Assembly: GCA_020845705.1 (NCBI GenBank)
Contig: JADLFH010000068.1
Location: 1-64,000, forward strand
From: Microthrixaceae bacterium
Lineage (GTDB): Bacteria > Actinomycetota > Acidimicrobiia > Acidimicrobiales > Microtrichaceae
Length of the DNA stretch: 64,000 nt
Reading direction: 5' to 3'
Shown: piece by piece, positions 57,050 to 64,000 of the stretch
Numbering within the stretch: the first letter of the stretch is position 1
Layout: each line of letters opens with the position of its first letter
Program-made: the position numbers and the translations under genes
Notes under the pieces: generated by a model
The model's input: the letters and a program-made list of their open reading frames with translations, nothing else
Databases searched by the model: none
What the model was told of the DNA's origin: nothing

Positions 57050-58560
57050 CGACGCGCGCCCTGCGTTGGAGAGCCGATGGCCCTCATCGCCGCGTGCAGC
57101 ACTTTGCTGGGTTCTGCGTCCGTGTCGATTCGGGTCGCCTCCGGCCAGGGATCCGCGATCTGCGCGAGAGCCGAGGCGACCTGTTCGTCTGCGTCGGAGG
57201 CGTCGTCACCCCGCTGTGCCCGCTGCCGGATCCGCTCGACGGTGACGGGTACGGGCGAGACGCAGCACAGCTCGACGAGATCCGCAGCAGCGGCCGAGGC
57301 CGTGGTTCGCGCGGCGTTGCGCTGGGTGGCATCGGTCCAGGAGGCGTCCAGCACCGCGGTCTGGCCGAGACCGAGCAACGTCTGTGCTCGTGTCAGGAGC
57401 TCTCTGTAGGTGGCAGCGGTGGAGTCTGCGCTGTAGATGCCCTCTCCGAAGGCGGCTGCTGCGCCGCGCTCCGGCTCGAGACCGGCCAGCTCCTTGCGCA
57501 GCACGTCGGAGCGGAGCACCACCGCACCGAGTGCCTGGCCGAGGCCGGCGGCCAGCGTCGACTTGCCGGTACCGGGGAGACCTCCCACGACGATCAGCCG
57601 AACGCGACCCTCCTCCAGGTGGCGCCTGGCCAGATCCAGGAGGGCCACGGCCTGTTCCGCCGCGTGGCCCTCCCCGACGGCGCCCGATTCGGCCTGCTGT
57701 GCGGCGCGGATGGCGGCCACCTTCGCACGCACCTGAGCGCGGTAGGCGATGTGGTGGTGGGCGAGCGACGCGGGCCAGGAGTCGCGCGCCTCGTCGCGGT
57801 AGGAAGCGAGGAACTCCTCGGCGAGGTCTCCACGACCGAGCCGCTCCAGGTCCATCGCCAGGAACGCGACGTCGGCCAGCACATCGCCGAAGCGGAGGTC
57901 GTCGTCGAACTCGAGGCAATCGAGCACGCGAGGACCGTCGTCGAGGCAGAAGATGTCGTCGGCCAGCAGGTCGCCGTGGCCGTCACAGGCCCGTCCTTCG
58001 GCGACGCGCCCCTCGAACAGGCCACGTCTGCCTTCGAGGTACCGCGCCGCCAGAGCATCGACTGTGGCGATGGCATCGGCCGGCACGAAACGCCCGGCGA
58101 AGCGCTGGAGCTCTGCGGTGTTGGCCGCCCACCGTCGGGCAACGGCATCGACACCCGCCGCGGTGTCGATCCGGGGGCCTCTGGCGGCTGTGGCGTGGAA
58201 GCCCACGAGCAGTCGGGCGAGCGCGTCGAGCTGAGATCGCACATCGACGCCCGCGGCCACCAGCTTGGACAGACGGCGGTCATCGGGCATGCGCCTCATG
58301 ACCACCATGTGCTCGCACAGCTCACCGGAGGAGTCGAGGACGTCGGCGACACCGAGGTACACGTCGGGCGCGAGCCGGCGGTTCAACTCGACCTCTCGGT
58401 GGCAGACCGCTCGACGGGTCTCGCGGGAGCGGAAGTCCAAGAACCCGAGATCGAGTGGCTTCTTCAGCTTGTACGCACACTCCCCGTAGAAGAACACGAC
58501 GCCCGAGTGGGTCTCGGCGACAGCCGGGGAAAGGTTGGCGGAGGGTGCCTCGGCGGCCAT
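57046..58560 (-). CDS. Aminoglycoside-phosphotransferase-like / AAA ATP-binding fusion protein
   Basis: This 504-residue protein has two parts. The N-terminal half (about 1-320) is an APH-fold kinase with CDGHGDLLADDIFCLDDGPRVLDCLEFDDDLRFGDVLADVAFLAMDLE, which carries the catalytic His-Gly-Asp and metal Asp. The C-terminal half (about 325-500) is a zeta-toxin/AAA_33-type P-loop kinase with GLPGTGKSTLAAGL and VLRSDVLRKEL. This fusion is widespread in actinobacteria and proteobacteria; the substrates are unknown, and drug resistance is not implied. Its stop overlaps the collapsed dehydrogenase start. Confidence 0.9.
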   Translation of the reverse strand: MAAEAPSANLSPAVAETHSGVVFFYGECAYKLKKPLDLGFLDFRSRETRRAVCHREVELNRRLAPDVYLGVADVLDSSGELCEHMVVMRRMPDDRRLSKLVAAGVDVRSQLDALARLLVGFHATAARGPRIDTAAGVDAVARRWAANTAELQRFAGRFVPADAIATVDALAARYLEGRRGLFEGRVAEGRACDGHGDLLADDIFCLDDGPRVLDCLEFDDDLRFGDVLADVAFLAMDLERLGRGDLAEEFLASYRDEARDSWPASLAHHHIAYRAQVRAKVAAIRAAQQAESGAVGEGHAAEQAVALLDLARRHLEEGRVRLIVVGGLPGTGKSTLAAGLGQALGAVVLRSDVLRKELAGLEPERGAAAAFGEGIYSADSTAATYRELLTRAQTLLGLGQTAVLDASWTDATQRNAARTTASAAAADLVELCCVSPVPVTVERIRQRAQRGDDASDADEQVASALAQIADPWPEATRIDTDAEPSKVLHAAMRAIGSPTQGARR

Positions 58561-58722
58561 GGCCCCATCATTGCGCCCCGCGGCCTGTGGGGGTCGCTGC
58601 GCTTTCGGGCATGCGATTCACCCTCCCTTCATCGTCCCAGGTCTTGTTGTTGTTGTTGCTGCTGCCGCCGCCGTTTCGCTGCTCGACGGATGGCACGAAC
58701 GTCGATCGGAGATCGTCGGTCC

Positions 58723-58728
58723 TACGCT
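58723..58728 (+). promoter_or_regulatory. Leaderless -10 box of the methyltransferase gene
   Basis: TACGCT, 7 bases, then GTG 58736. The hexamer comes 50 bases after a (TTG)5(CTG)2 trinucleotide tract (58644-58664). Confidence 0.52.
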
Positions 58729-58735
58729 GCGCGGC

Positions 58736-59395
58736 GTGAACTTTGACGACAGAGCAGAGACATGGGACGACCCCGCGAAGATCGAACGGGCTCGACGGGT
58801 CGCCGACGCGATCGTGGCTGCGACTGCGCCTACGTCAGCGACCACGTTGTTCGAATACGGCGCCGGCACCGGGCTTGTGACCGAGGCGCTGGGTGAGCGC
58901 GTGGGTCCGGCGTTGCTGGCGGATTCGTCGGCAGGGATGCGTGAGGTCATGGCGACGAAGGCGGCTGACGGCAGACTGCCGCGTGCCCGGATCACCGACG
59001 TGGATCTGGCTGCGGCCGATGCCGAAGTGCCGGCTGCGCGCTTCGATCTGATCGTCACGGTGCTGACGCTGCACCACGTGGCTGAACTGGCGCGGGTGGT
59101 GGAGCGCTTCGCCGGGATGCTCGATCCCGGTGGACATCTCTGTGTGGTGGATCTCGACGCCGAGGATGGGAGCTTCCACGGCGAAGGTTTCAACGGCCAT
59201 CACGGCTTCGACCGTGAGCGCTTCGCTGCACTGCTGCGCGACGCCGGGTTCGAGGGCGTGGAGATCTCCGATTGCGGCCGCCTCGAACGCGACGGTGGCA
59301 GCTATCCGATGTTCCTCGCGGTTGGCCGACTGGGGATGGTCGCTACAACCCCCGGTAACCGAGAACCCGGCGATCCAAGCTCGCTTCAAGGGTGA
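58736..59395 (+). CDS. Class I SAM-dependent methyltransferase
   Basis: This 219-residue methyltransferase starts MNFDDRAETWDDPAKIERARRVADAI. The SAM motif LFEYGAGTGLVTEAL follows, then ADSSAGMREVM, FDLIVTVLTLHHVAELARVVERFAGMLDPGGHLCVVDLD and a C-terminal segment with HHGFDRERFAALLRDAGF. It is a Methyltransf_11/25 type; the substrate is unknown. GTG 58736 is supported by the TACGCT hexamer; in-frame upstream codons would cross the trinucleotide tract and the divergent gene. Confidence 0.88.
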   Translation: MNFDDRAETWDDPAKIERARRVADAIVAATAPTSATTLFEYGAGTGLVTEALGERVGPALLADSSAGMREVMATKAADGRLPRARITDVDLAAADAEVPAARFDLIVTVLTLHHVAELARVVERFAGMLDPGGHLCVVDLDAEDGSFHGEGFNGHHGFDRERFAALLRDAGFEGVEISDCGRLERDGGSYPMFLAVGRLGMVATTPGNREPGDPSSLQG

Positions 59396-59580
59396 TCCGG
59401 CCGATTGCCGGCGCTGCCGTCCATGTGGGAGCGCCTGGCGATCGCCACGGCCCACACGATGACGCATGCGGTGATCACCGCCGAACGGATGGATGAGTCG
59501 CCTGTCGCGGCAAACAGGTTGTAGGTGCCGTGCCACACGGCGACCAGGTTCCAGGGCAGCGCGGACCGATGTCGGTGGGT
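59386..59580 (-). pseudogene. C-terminal remnant of a CPBP-family membrane protease
   Basis: The minus strand encodes ALPWNLVAVWHGTYNLFAAT, then SAVITACVIVWAVAIARR, which matches the last two helices of CPBP intramembrane proteases (the LWHxxYN motif carries one metal His). The EExxR and first His motifs are absent, and the upstream sequence turns into unrelated AT-richer DNA near 59640. So only about 60 residues of a 200-300 residue protein remain. The 317-base stretch 59396-59712 otherwise holds only the control region of the next gene. Confidence 0.6.
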
Positions 59581-59646
59581 TCGACCCCATTCGACGTGCG
59601 AGTCGACGCCGTCGATGAGAGCCTTCCAAGTCCTTCCCAGACTTGC

Positions 59647-59672
59647 TATACTTGTAATCAAGTTTCTTGTAA
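59647..59672 (+). promoter_or_regulatory. AT-rich promoter and operator upstream of the AmmeMemoRadiSam operon
   Basis: TATACT (59647-59652) is a good -10. It is overlapped by the palindrome ACTTG-TAAT-CAAGT (59650-59663), and CTTGTAA is repeated directly at 59651-59657 and 59666-59672. The AT content is far above the surroundings. The first gene starts 41 bases downstream. Confidence 0.5.
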
Positions 59673-59712
59673 GGCATAGGCGTAACCTCATGACTCCTGG
59701 TCTTCCTCCATC

Positions 59713-60813
59713 ATGGTGAGCAGCTACACGGTGTCGACCGGCTATTGGCACGCACTCGACGACGGACGCGTCCAGTGCGACGTGTGTCCGCGGGCGTGCA
59801 AGCTGCGCGACGGGCAGCGCGGCGTGTGCTTCGTGCGGGAACGCCAGGGCGAAGGCGTGGTGCTAACCACCTACGGCCGTTCCAGCGGGTTCTGCATCGA
59901 CCCCGTTGAGAAGAAGCCGCTCAACCACTTCCTGCCGGGGTCGGCGATCTTCAGCTTCGGCACAGCCGGCTGCAACCTTGCCTGTCGCTTCTGCCAGAAC
60001 TGGGACATCTCAAAGTCGAAGGAGATCGACACCCTCGCCGATGCCGCGTCACCGGACGCGATCGCTCGGGCCGCTGTGGAGTCGGGGTGCCGCAGCGTCG
60101 CCTTCACCTACAACGACCCCACGATCTTCCTCGAGTACGCGAACGACGTCGCCGACGCCTGCCATTCCCTCGGACTCAAGACCGTCGCGGTCACCGCCGG
60201 CTACATCCGCCCTGAGCCGCGGGCCGACTTCTACTCCCACCTCGACGCTGCGAACGTGGATCTCAAGGGCTTCACCGACGACTTCTATCGTCATGTGTGC
60301 GGGGCCGAGTTGGGCTCGGTGCTCGACACGCTCCGCTACATACGCCACGAGACCGACATGTGGCTCGAGCTCACCACGTTGCTCATCCCTGGCCTCAACG
60401 ACAGCGACGAGGAGCTCGACGAGATGACCACGTGGGTGGCGGAGAACCTCGGCCCCGACGTGCCCATGCACTTCAGCGCATTCCACCCGGACTTCAAGAT
60501 GCTCGACCGGCAGCCCACGCCACCCGAGACGCTCCTGCGGGCACGCCGCATCGCGATGGCCAACGGTGTACGCCACGCCTATACCGGAAACGTCCACGAC
60601 ACCGAGAGCCAGAGCACCTACTGCTCGGGCTGCGGCCAGCGGGTGATCGGCAGGGACTGGTACGTCCTGGGGGACTACCGCCTCGACGAGACCGGCCACT
60701 GCAACGAGTGCGGCACGCTCATGGCGGGGGTCTTCGACGGCCCCGCGGGTGGATGGGGCCCTCGGCGCCGACCGGTGCTACTCGACCGGGTCACGCCCGG
60801 GGAGCCCCTATGA
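59713..60813 (+). CDS. amrS: AmmeMemoRadiSam system radical SAM enzyme
   Basis: This 366-residue radical SAM protein has the cluster motif C87-NLA-C91-RF-C94 (CxxxCxxC), so it binds a [4Fe-4S] cluster and cleaves SAM. A Cys-rich N-terminus (QCDVCPRACKLRDGQRGVC) resembles PflA/YjjW-type activases, and a C-terminal zinc ribbon (CSGCGQ... CNECGTL) is added. Family members are always linked to AMMECR1- and Memo-type genes; the reaction is not established. ATG 59713 with GTG as second codon is chosen. The stop overlaps the Memo start by ATGA. Confidence 0.93.
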   Translation: MVSSYTVSTGYWHALDDGRVQCDVCPRACKLRDGQRGVCFVRERQGEGVVLTTYGRSSGFCIDPVEKKPLNHFLPGSAIFSFGTAGCNLACRFCQNWDISKSKEIDTLADAASPDAIARAAVESGCRSVAFTYNDPTIFLEYANDVADACHSLGLKTVAVTAGYIRPEPRADFYSHLDAANVDLKGFTDDFYRHVCGAELGSVLDTLRYIRHETDMWLELTTLLIPGLNDSDEELDEMTTWVAENLGPDVPMHFSAFHPDFKMLDRQPTPPETLLRARRIAMANGVRHAYTGNVHDTESQSTYCSGCGQRVIGRDWYVLGDYRLDETGHCNECGTLMAGVFDGPAGGWGPRRRPVLLDRVTPGEPL

Positions 60814-61616
60814 ACGCGCGAGCTGAACTTCGTGTTCGCCAACCGGCGGTTGCCGGAGCGTTCTACCCCGCAGGGCGCGAAGCGCTGGTGGGCAGCCTCC
60901 GTGAATGCTTCGCCGCGGCAATGCCCGAGGGCGACATCCCGACACCGAAGGCCCTGGTGGTTCCCCACGCAGGGTTCATCTACTCGGGCCCGGTGGCGGC
61001 GTCCGCCTACCTCCACCTCGTCCCGGGTGCTGCGTCGATCCGTAGGGTTGTGGTCCTTGGTCCGAGCCATCGGGTTTCGCTGCGCGGCATGGCGGTCCCC
61101 AGCGCGGACGCGTTTGCGACTCCCCTCGGCATCGTTCCCATCGATGTGAGGGGCCGCGAGGCGGTGCTGGACCTGCCCGGCGTTCAGCTCAACGACGAGG
61201 CGCACGCGCTGGAGCACAGCATCGAGGTGCAGCTTCCGTTCCTCCAGTTCGTGTTGGGGAGCTTCGAGCTGTTGCCCCTTGCGGTGGGACGGTGCTCCAC
61301 GGTGGAGGTGGTCGAGGTCCTCGACGCGTTGTGGGACGACCCCGACACCTTGGTCGTCGTCAGTACGGATCTGTCGCACTACCTGTCATACGAAGACGCC
61401 AATCAGGCCGACTCGGCCACCACCGCGAAGATCGTCTCGGCCGCGTTCGAGGATGTTCGTGACACCGACGCCTGCGGAGCGAGCGCCCTGCGGGGCCTGT
61501 TGGCGGCAGCACGGATCCGAGGAAGGACGGTCGAACAGCTCGATGTCCGCAACTCCGGTGACACTGCCGGGGACCGAAACCGGGTGGTGGGCTATGGGGC
61601 CTTCGCCGTCTGCTGA
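60810..61616 (+). CDS. amrB: AmmeMemoRadiSam system protein B (Memo family)
   Basis: This 268-residue protein belongs to the Memo/DODA-extradiol superfamily. Its metal-site residues are visible: His in VVPHAGFIYSGPVAASAY, His in VVLGPSHRVSL, His in STDLSHYLSYEDA and Cys in TDACGASALRG. Human MEMO1 binds iron or copper at this site; the bacterial reaction is unknown. ATG 60810 overlaps the radical SAM stop and is preceded by GGGGAG. Confidence 0.93.
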   Translation: MNARAELRVRQPAVAGAFYPAGREALVGSLRECFAAAMPEGDIPTPKALVVPHAGFIYSGPVAASAYLHLVPGAASIRRVVVLGPSHRVSLRGMAVPSADAFATPLGIVPIDVRGREAVLDLPGVQLNDEAHALEHSIEVQLPFLQFVLGSFELLPLAVGRCSTVEVVEVLDALWDDPDTLVVVSTDLSHYLSYEDANQADSATTAKIVSAAFEDVRDTDACGASALRGLLAAARIRGRTVEQLDVRNSGDTAGDRNRVVGYGAFAVC

Positions 61617-62223
61617 CCAACGGCTCTCGGCCGGCGAGTCGGAGTTGCTGCTCGACATCGCCGACGACGCGATACTCGAAGGGTTGGAGGGGACACCCCC
61701 ATCGCCGCTGGTTCTGGAGCGCCTTCCGGTGGCGCTTCGTGAACCCCGCGCAGCGTTCGTGACGTTGACCGTGGGCGGGGAGCTGAACGGTTGCATTGGC
61801 AGCCTCGAGGCGGAGGATCCATTGGCCGAAGCCGTTGCCCGCCACGCGCGCTCGGCGGCCTTCCACGACCCGCGCCTGCCGGCACTTCGCCGCAGCGACT
61901 ACGCCCGACTGAGGATCGAGGTCTCCGTCCTGTCCGCCTTGGAACCAATCCCCTCGGCGTCTCGCAGCGAGGTGTTGGACCACCTCTGCCCGGGCACCGA
62001 CGGCCTGCTCATCTCCGATGGCGTTCGCCGGGCGGTGTTCCTGCCCTCGGTGTGGGAACAGCTTCCCGATCCCGCCGACTTCCTCGGTCACCTCCAGCAG
62101 AAGGCGCGCATGGCGCCGACGCGGTGGCCTGAGAACATGCGAGCCTGGCGCTTCGGCGCGCACAAGTACTCGCGACCGGCCGACCGGCGACCGGCGCCGC
62201 TCACCCCCAAGGAGCCGAAGTGA
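61594..62223 (+). CDS. amrA: AmmeMemoRadiSam system protein A (AMMECR1 family)
   Basis: This 209-residue protein has the AMMECR1 core: AAFVTLTVGGELNGCIGSLEAEDPLAEAVARHARSAAFHDPRLPAL, LRIEVSVLSALEPI, and PSVWEQLPDPADFLGHLQQKA. The conserved LxGCIG strand is intact. The family folds into a two-lobed structure of unknown function. Its ATG at 61594 lies 23 bases inside the Memo gene, so the three proteins are translated together. The stop overlaps the protease start. Confidence 0.93.
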   Translation: MGPSPSADQRLSAGESELLLDIADDAILEGLEGTPPSPLVLERLPVALREPRAAFVTLTVGGELNGCIGSLEAEDPLAEAVARHARSAAFHDPRLPALRRSDYARLRIEVSVLSALEPIPSASRSEVLDHLCPGTDGLLISDGVRRAVFLPSVWEQLPDPADFLGHLQQKARMAPTRWPENMRAWRFGAHKYSRPADRRPAPLTPKEPK

Positions 62224-63371
62224 ACGAGAGCTTCAGGATCGGACGGATTGCCGGCGTTGCGGTGGGGTGCAACTGGAGCGTGCTGGTCGTCTTCTGGCTC
62301 ATCGCCTGGAGCCTCGCCGCGGAGCAGTTCCCCGACGCCCACCCCGGCTATTCGCGCACGGGCTACTGGGTTGCGGGCGTCGTCACCGCGGTGGTGTTCT
62401 TCGCCTCGCTGCTCGCACACGAGCTGGGACACGCGGTTGTGGCGCGGCGTCTCGGCATGAAGGTCGAGGGCATAACGCTGTGGCTCTTCGGTGGTGTCGC
62501 CAAGCTCGGAGGCGACGCTGCGACACCGCAGGTGGAGTGGCGCGTCGGTGCAGTGGGGCCGGGAGTCAGCCTCGTCGCCGCCGGTCTCTTCGGCGCAGCG
62601 GCCGTGGGCTTCGACGCCGTCGGGATGTCGGAACTCGTGGTGGCCATTCCTGCCTGGCTGGCTCGGATCAACCTGATCCTCGCCGTGTTCAACCTGGTGC
62701 CCGCATATCCGCTCGACGGTGGCCGGGTGTTGCGGGCGTTGCTCTGGCAACGCCACGGCGATCGGGTTCGGGCCACGATCTCCGCGGCGCGAGCCGGACG
62801 AACCTTCGCCTACGTGCTCATCGGGCTGGGATTGGCGGAGTTCGCGCTCGGTGTATCGGCCGGTGGCCTGTGGTTCGTGTTCCTCGGCTGGTTCCTGTTG
62901 AGCGCTGCACGCGCCGAGGAGGCCGGGGTGACGACCAACCAGCTGCTCGACGGCGTTCGTGTGAAAGACGTGATGTCGGCCGACCCGGTGACCGCGCCGG
63001 CCTCGATGACGGTGGCGGAACTGCTCGACGGCTACATCCTGAGTCATCGTTTCTCGGCCTTCCCGCTTATCGACGACGACGGTGGCCTCGTCGGGCTCCT
63101 CACCCTGAGTCGCCTCAAAGGTCTGCCGGCCGCCGAGCGAAGTACCACACCGGCATCCCGGGCGGCCTGCCCGATCTCGGAAGTTCCCACCGCCGACCCC
63201 GACGAGCCAGTGATCCACCTGCTCGAACGCATTGGTACCAGCCCCGATGGCCGGGCCCTGGTGCTCGACGAAGGTCGACTCGTCGGCATCGTCTCGCCGA
63301 CCGACATCTCACGGGTCCTACAGTTCGAGGCGCTCCGCCGGCCTGAGCTCACCGGAAGGGTCACGGTGTGA
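62220..63371 (+). CDS. Site-2 protease family zinc metalloprotease with CBS domains
   Basis: This 383-residue intramembrane protease has HELGHAVVARR (zinc and catalytic Glu) in the second helix, LWLFGGVAKLGG, and NLVPAYPLDGGRVLRALLW, the S2P NPxxG/LDGG-type motif carrying the third ligand Asp. Six hydrophobic helices precede a cytoplasmic CBS pair (VMSADPVTAPASMTVAELLDGY, HRFSAFPLIDDDGGLVGLLTLSRL; then VIHLLERI, LVGIVSPTDISRVL), which likely senses adenine nucleotides. Its substrate is unknown. It overlaps the AMMECR1 stop and the next gene. Confidence 0.93.
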   Translation: MNESFRIGRIAGVAVGCNWSVLVVFWLIAWSLAAEQFPDAHPGYSRTGYWVAGVVTAVVFFASLLAHELGHAVVARRLGMKVEGITLWLFGGVAKLGGDAATPQVEWRVGAVGPGVSLVAAGLFGAAAVGFDAVGMSELVVAIPAWLARINLILAVFNLVPAYPLDGGRVLRALLWQRHGDRVRATISAARAGRTFAYVLIGLGLAEFALGVSAGGLWFVFLGWFLLSAARAEEAGVTTNQLLDGVRVKDVMSADPVTAPASMTVAELLDGYILSHRFSAFPLIDDDGGLVGLLTLSRLKGLPAAERSTTPASRAACPISEVPTADPDEPVIHLLERIGTSPDGRALVLDEGRLVGIVSPTDISRVLQFEALRRPELTGRVTV

Positions 63372-64000
63372 GCGAGGAGACGTTCTTCCACCTGGCCGGG
63401 GTGGACATCGAAGATCAACGCTGCGGGGGCGCGGCGTGCTTCGTCGCCCGCCATCGCAACCCCACTCGGTGGGCGCAGGCCGACGGTGACCAACCCCGCG
63501 TCCACTGCCTCGGAAAGTGCCACCTGGCGCCGGCGGTGGCAACCGATGCGGTCCGACCCCATGTCGGTATCGACGCTCCCGAGGCCGTAGTGCTCGGGCG
63601 AATCGCCCAGGGACGTGCCTGGAGCCTGGAGGCCTACCGCAACGACGGTGGATTTTCCGGGCTGGAGCGCGCCCGGTCCATGACGGGCGAAGCGGTGGTC
63701 GCCGAGGTCGACGCATCGGGGTTGAAGGGCAGGGGCGGTGCGGCCTTCCCGGTTGGGCGGAAGTGGCGGGCAGCGCAGGCGCAGCCCTCACCGCAGAAGT
63801 ACGTCGTCGTGAACGCGGACGAAGGAGATCCCGGCGCCTACATCGACCGGGTGTTGCTGGAGGAGGATCCCCACGCCGTAATCGAGGGTCTCGCAATAGC
63901 GGCGTTGGCAGTGGGCGCAACGCGTGCCTATCTGTATGTGCGCAAGGAGTACCCACTGGCCCGTGAACGCATCGAGGCGGCGTTGGTCCAAGCGCGAGCC
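63368..64000 (+). CDS. NuoF/HoxF-like NADH-binding flavoprotein with 2Fe-2S domain (3' end cut)
   Basis: The first 211 codons are in the window and run to its edge. The N-terminal part has C19-x4-C24 and C47-x3-C51, the ligand pattern of the NuoE-type thioredoxin-like [2Fe-2S] domain. After it comes the NuoF start: GLKGRGGAAFPVGRKW for FMN and VVNADEGDPGAYIDRVLLEEDPHAVIEGLAIAA. Such fusions occur in HoxF and in the beta subunits of NAD-linked formate dehydrogenases, so complex I itself is less likely. GTG 63368 overlaps the protease stop by 4 bases. The NAD site and 4Fe-4S cluster are beyond the edge. Confidence 0.9.
   Translation, partial: MSEETFFHLAGVDIEDQRCGGAACFVARHRNPTRWAQADGDQPRVHCLGKCHLAPAVATDAVRPHVGIDAPEAVVLGRIAQGRAWSLEAYRNDGGFSGLERARSMTGEAVVAEVDASGLKGRGGAAFPVGRKWRAAQAQPSPQKYVVVNADEGDPGAYIDRVLLEEDPHAVIEGLAIAALAVGATRAYLYVRKEYPLARERIEAALVQARA

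Noticed and set aside
57046-58560. Aminoglycoside resistance gene
   Set aside because: The APH fold is fused to an AAA/zeta-toxin-type kinase, a widespread family with no known link to drug resistance.

Overview
This window is a high-GC actinobacterial chromosome segment centred on the replication origin. Three things point to Actinobacteria: the order khpB-yidC-yidD-rnpA-rpmH-dnaA-dnaN-recF-dciA-gyrB-gyrA, the actinobacterial families DUF6049 and DUF3566, and a mycothiol-type enzyme. The heavy use of GTG and TTG starts, the very short leaders, and the mix of P450, MpaB-type oxygenase and CotH-type secreted proteins suggest a member of the class Acidimicrobiia. That class-level placement is inference.

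Layout. Positions 1-870 hold the start of a histone-deacetylase-family gene divergent from a GNAT acetyltransferase. Positions 869-8368 match the mycobacterial sigM/trxB2/trxC/cwlM neighbourhood: a DUF6049 membrane protein, a Ser/Thr kinase, an ECF sigma factor with a membrane anti-sigma partner, TrxB, TrxA and a degenerate peptidoglycan amidase. The murJ gene expected beside the kinase is absent. Positions 8516-14075 (minus strand) hold parB, parA, rsmG, khpB, yidC, yidD, rnpA and rpmH, with two parS sites, one of them inside rsmG. Positions 14251-23273 (plus strand) hold dnaA, the probable oriC, dnaN, recF, dciA, gyrB and gyrA. Positions 23331-29094 hold small membrane proteins, tRNA-Ile(GAU), a FliA/WhiG-type sigma factor, a mycothiol-dependent-type enzyme coupled to an inositol-phosphatase-family gene, and a zinc-ribbon protein.

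From about 29.1 kb the content is accessory. It includes an eroded IS1380 transposase, an aminotransferase/omega-amidase pair, TesB, a TetR/P450 operon facing an MpaB-type oxygenase across a likely TetR operator, an orphan coiled-coil protein, an RsbW-like/RarD pair, a CAP lipoprotein, trehalose synthase-maltokinase divergent from GlgX, a pirin, a DrrAB-type ABC exporter, a 1430-residue secreted CotH protein with an internal duplication, a Thr-rich secreted protein, a DsbB/thioredoxin pair and an APH/AAA fusion followed by a collapsed alcohol dehydrogenase. The last part, 59.7-64 kb, is a tightly overlapped operon: the complete AmmeMemoRadiSam trio, a site-2 protease and the start of a NuoF-like flavoprotein.

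Two features run through the whole window. Many genes overlap by 4 bases (ATGA or GTGA), so translational coupling is pervasive. At least 14 genes have a TAGNNT/TACGCT hexamer 6-10 bases before the start codon, which implies leaderless transcription. The most notable biology is the AmmeMemoRadiSam operon (a conserved set without a settled function), a gyrase with unusual residues at the quinolone-determining positions of both subunits, an oriC with a DnaA-trio-like element, and several catalytically degenerate enzymes next to intact relatives.
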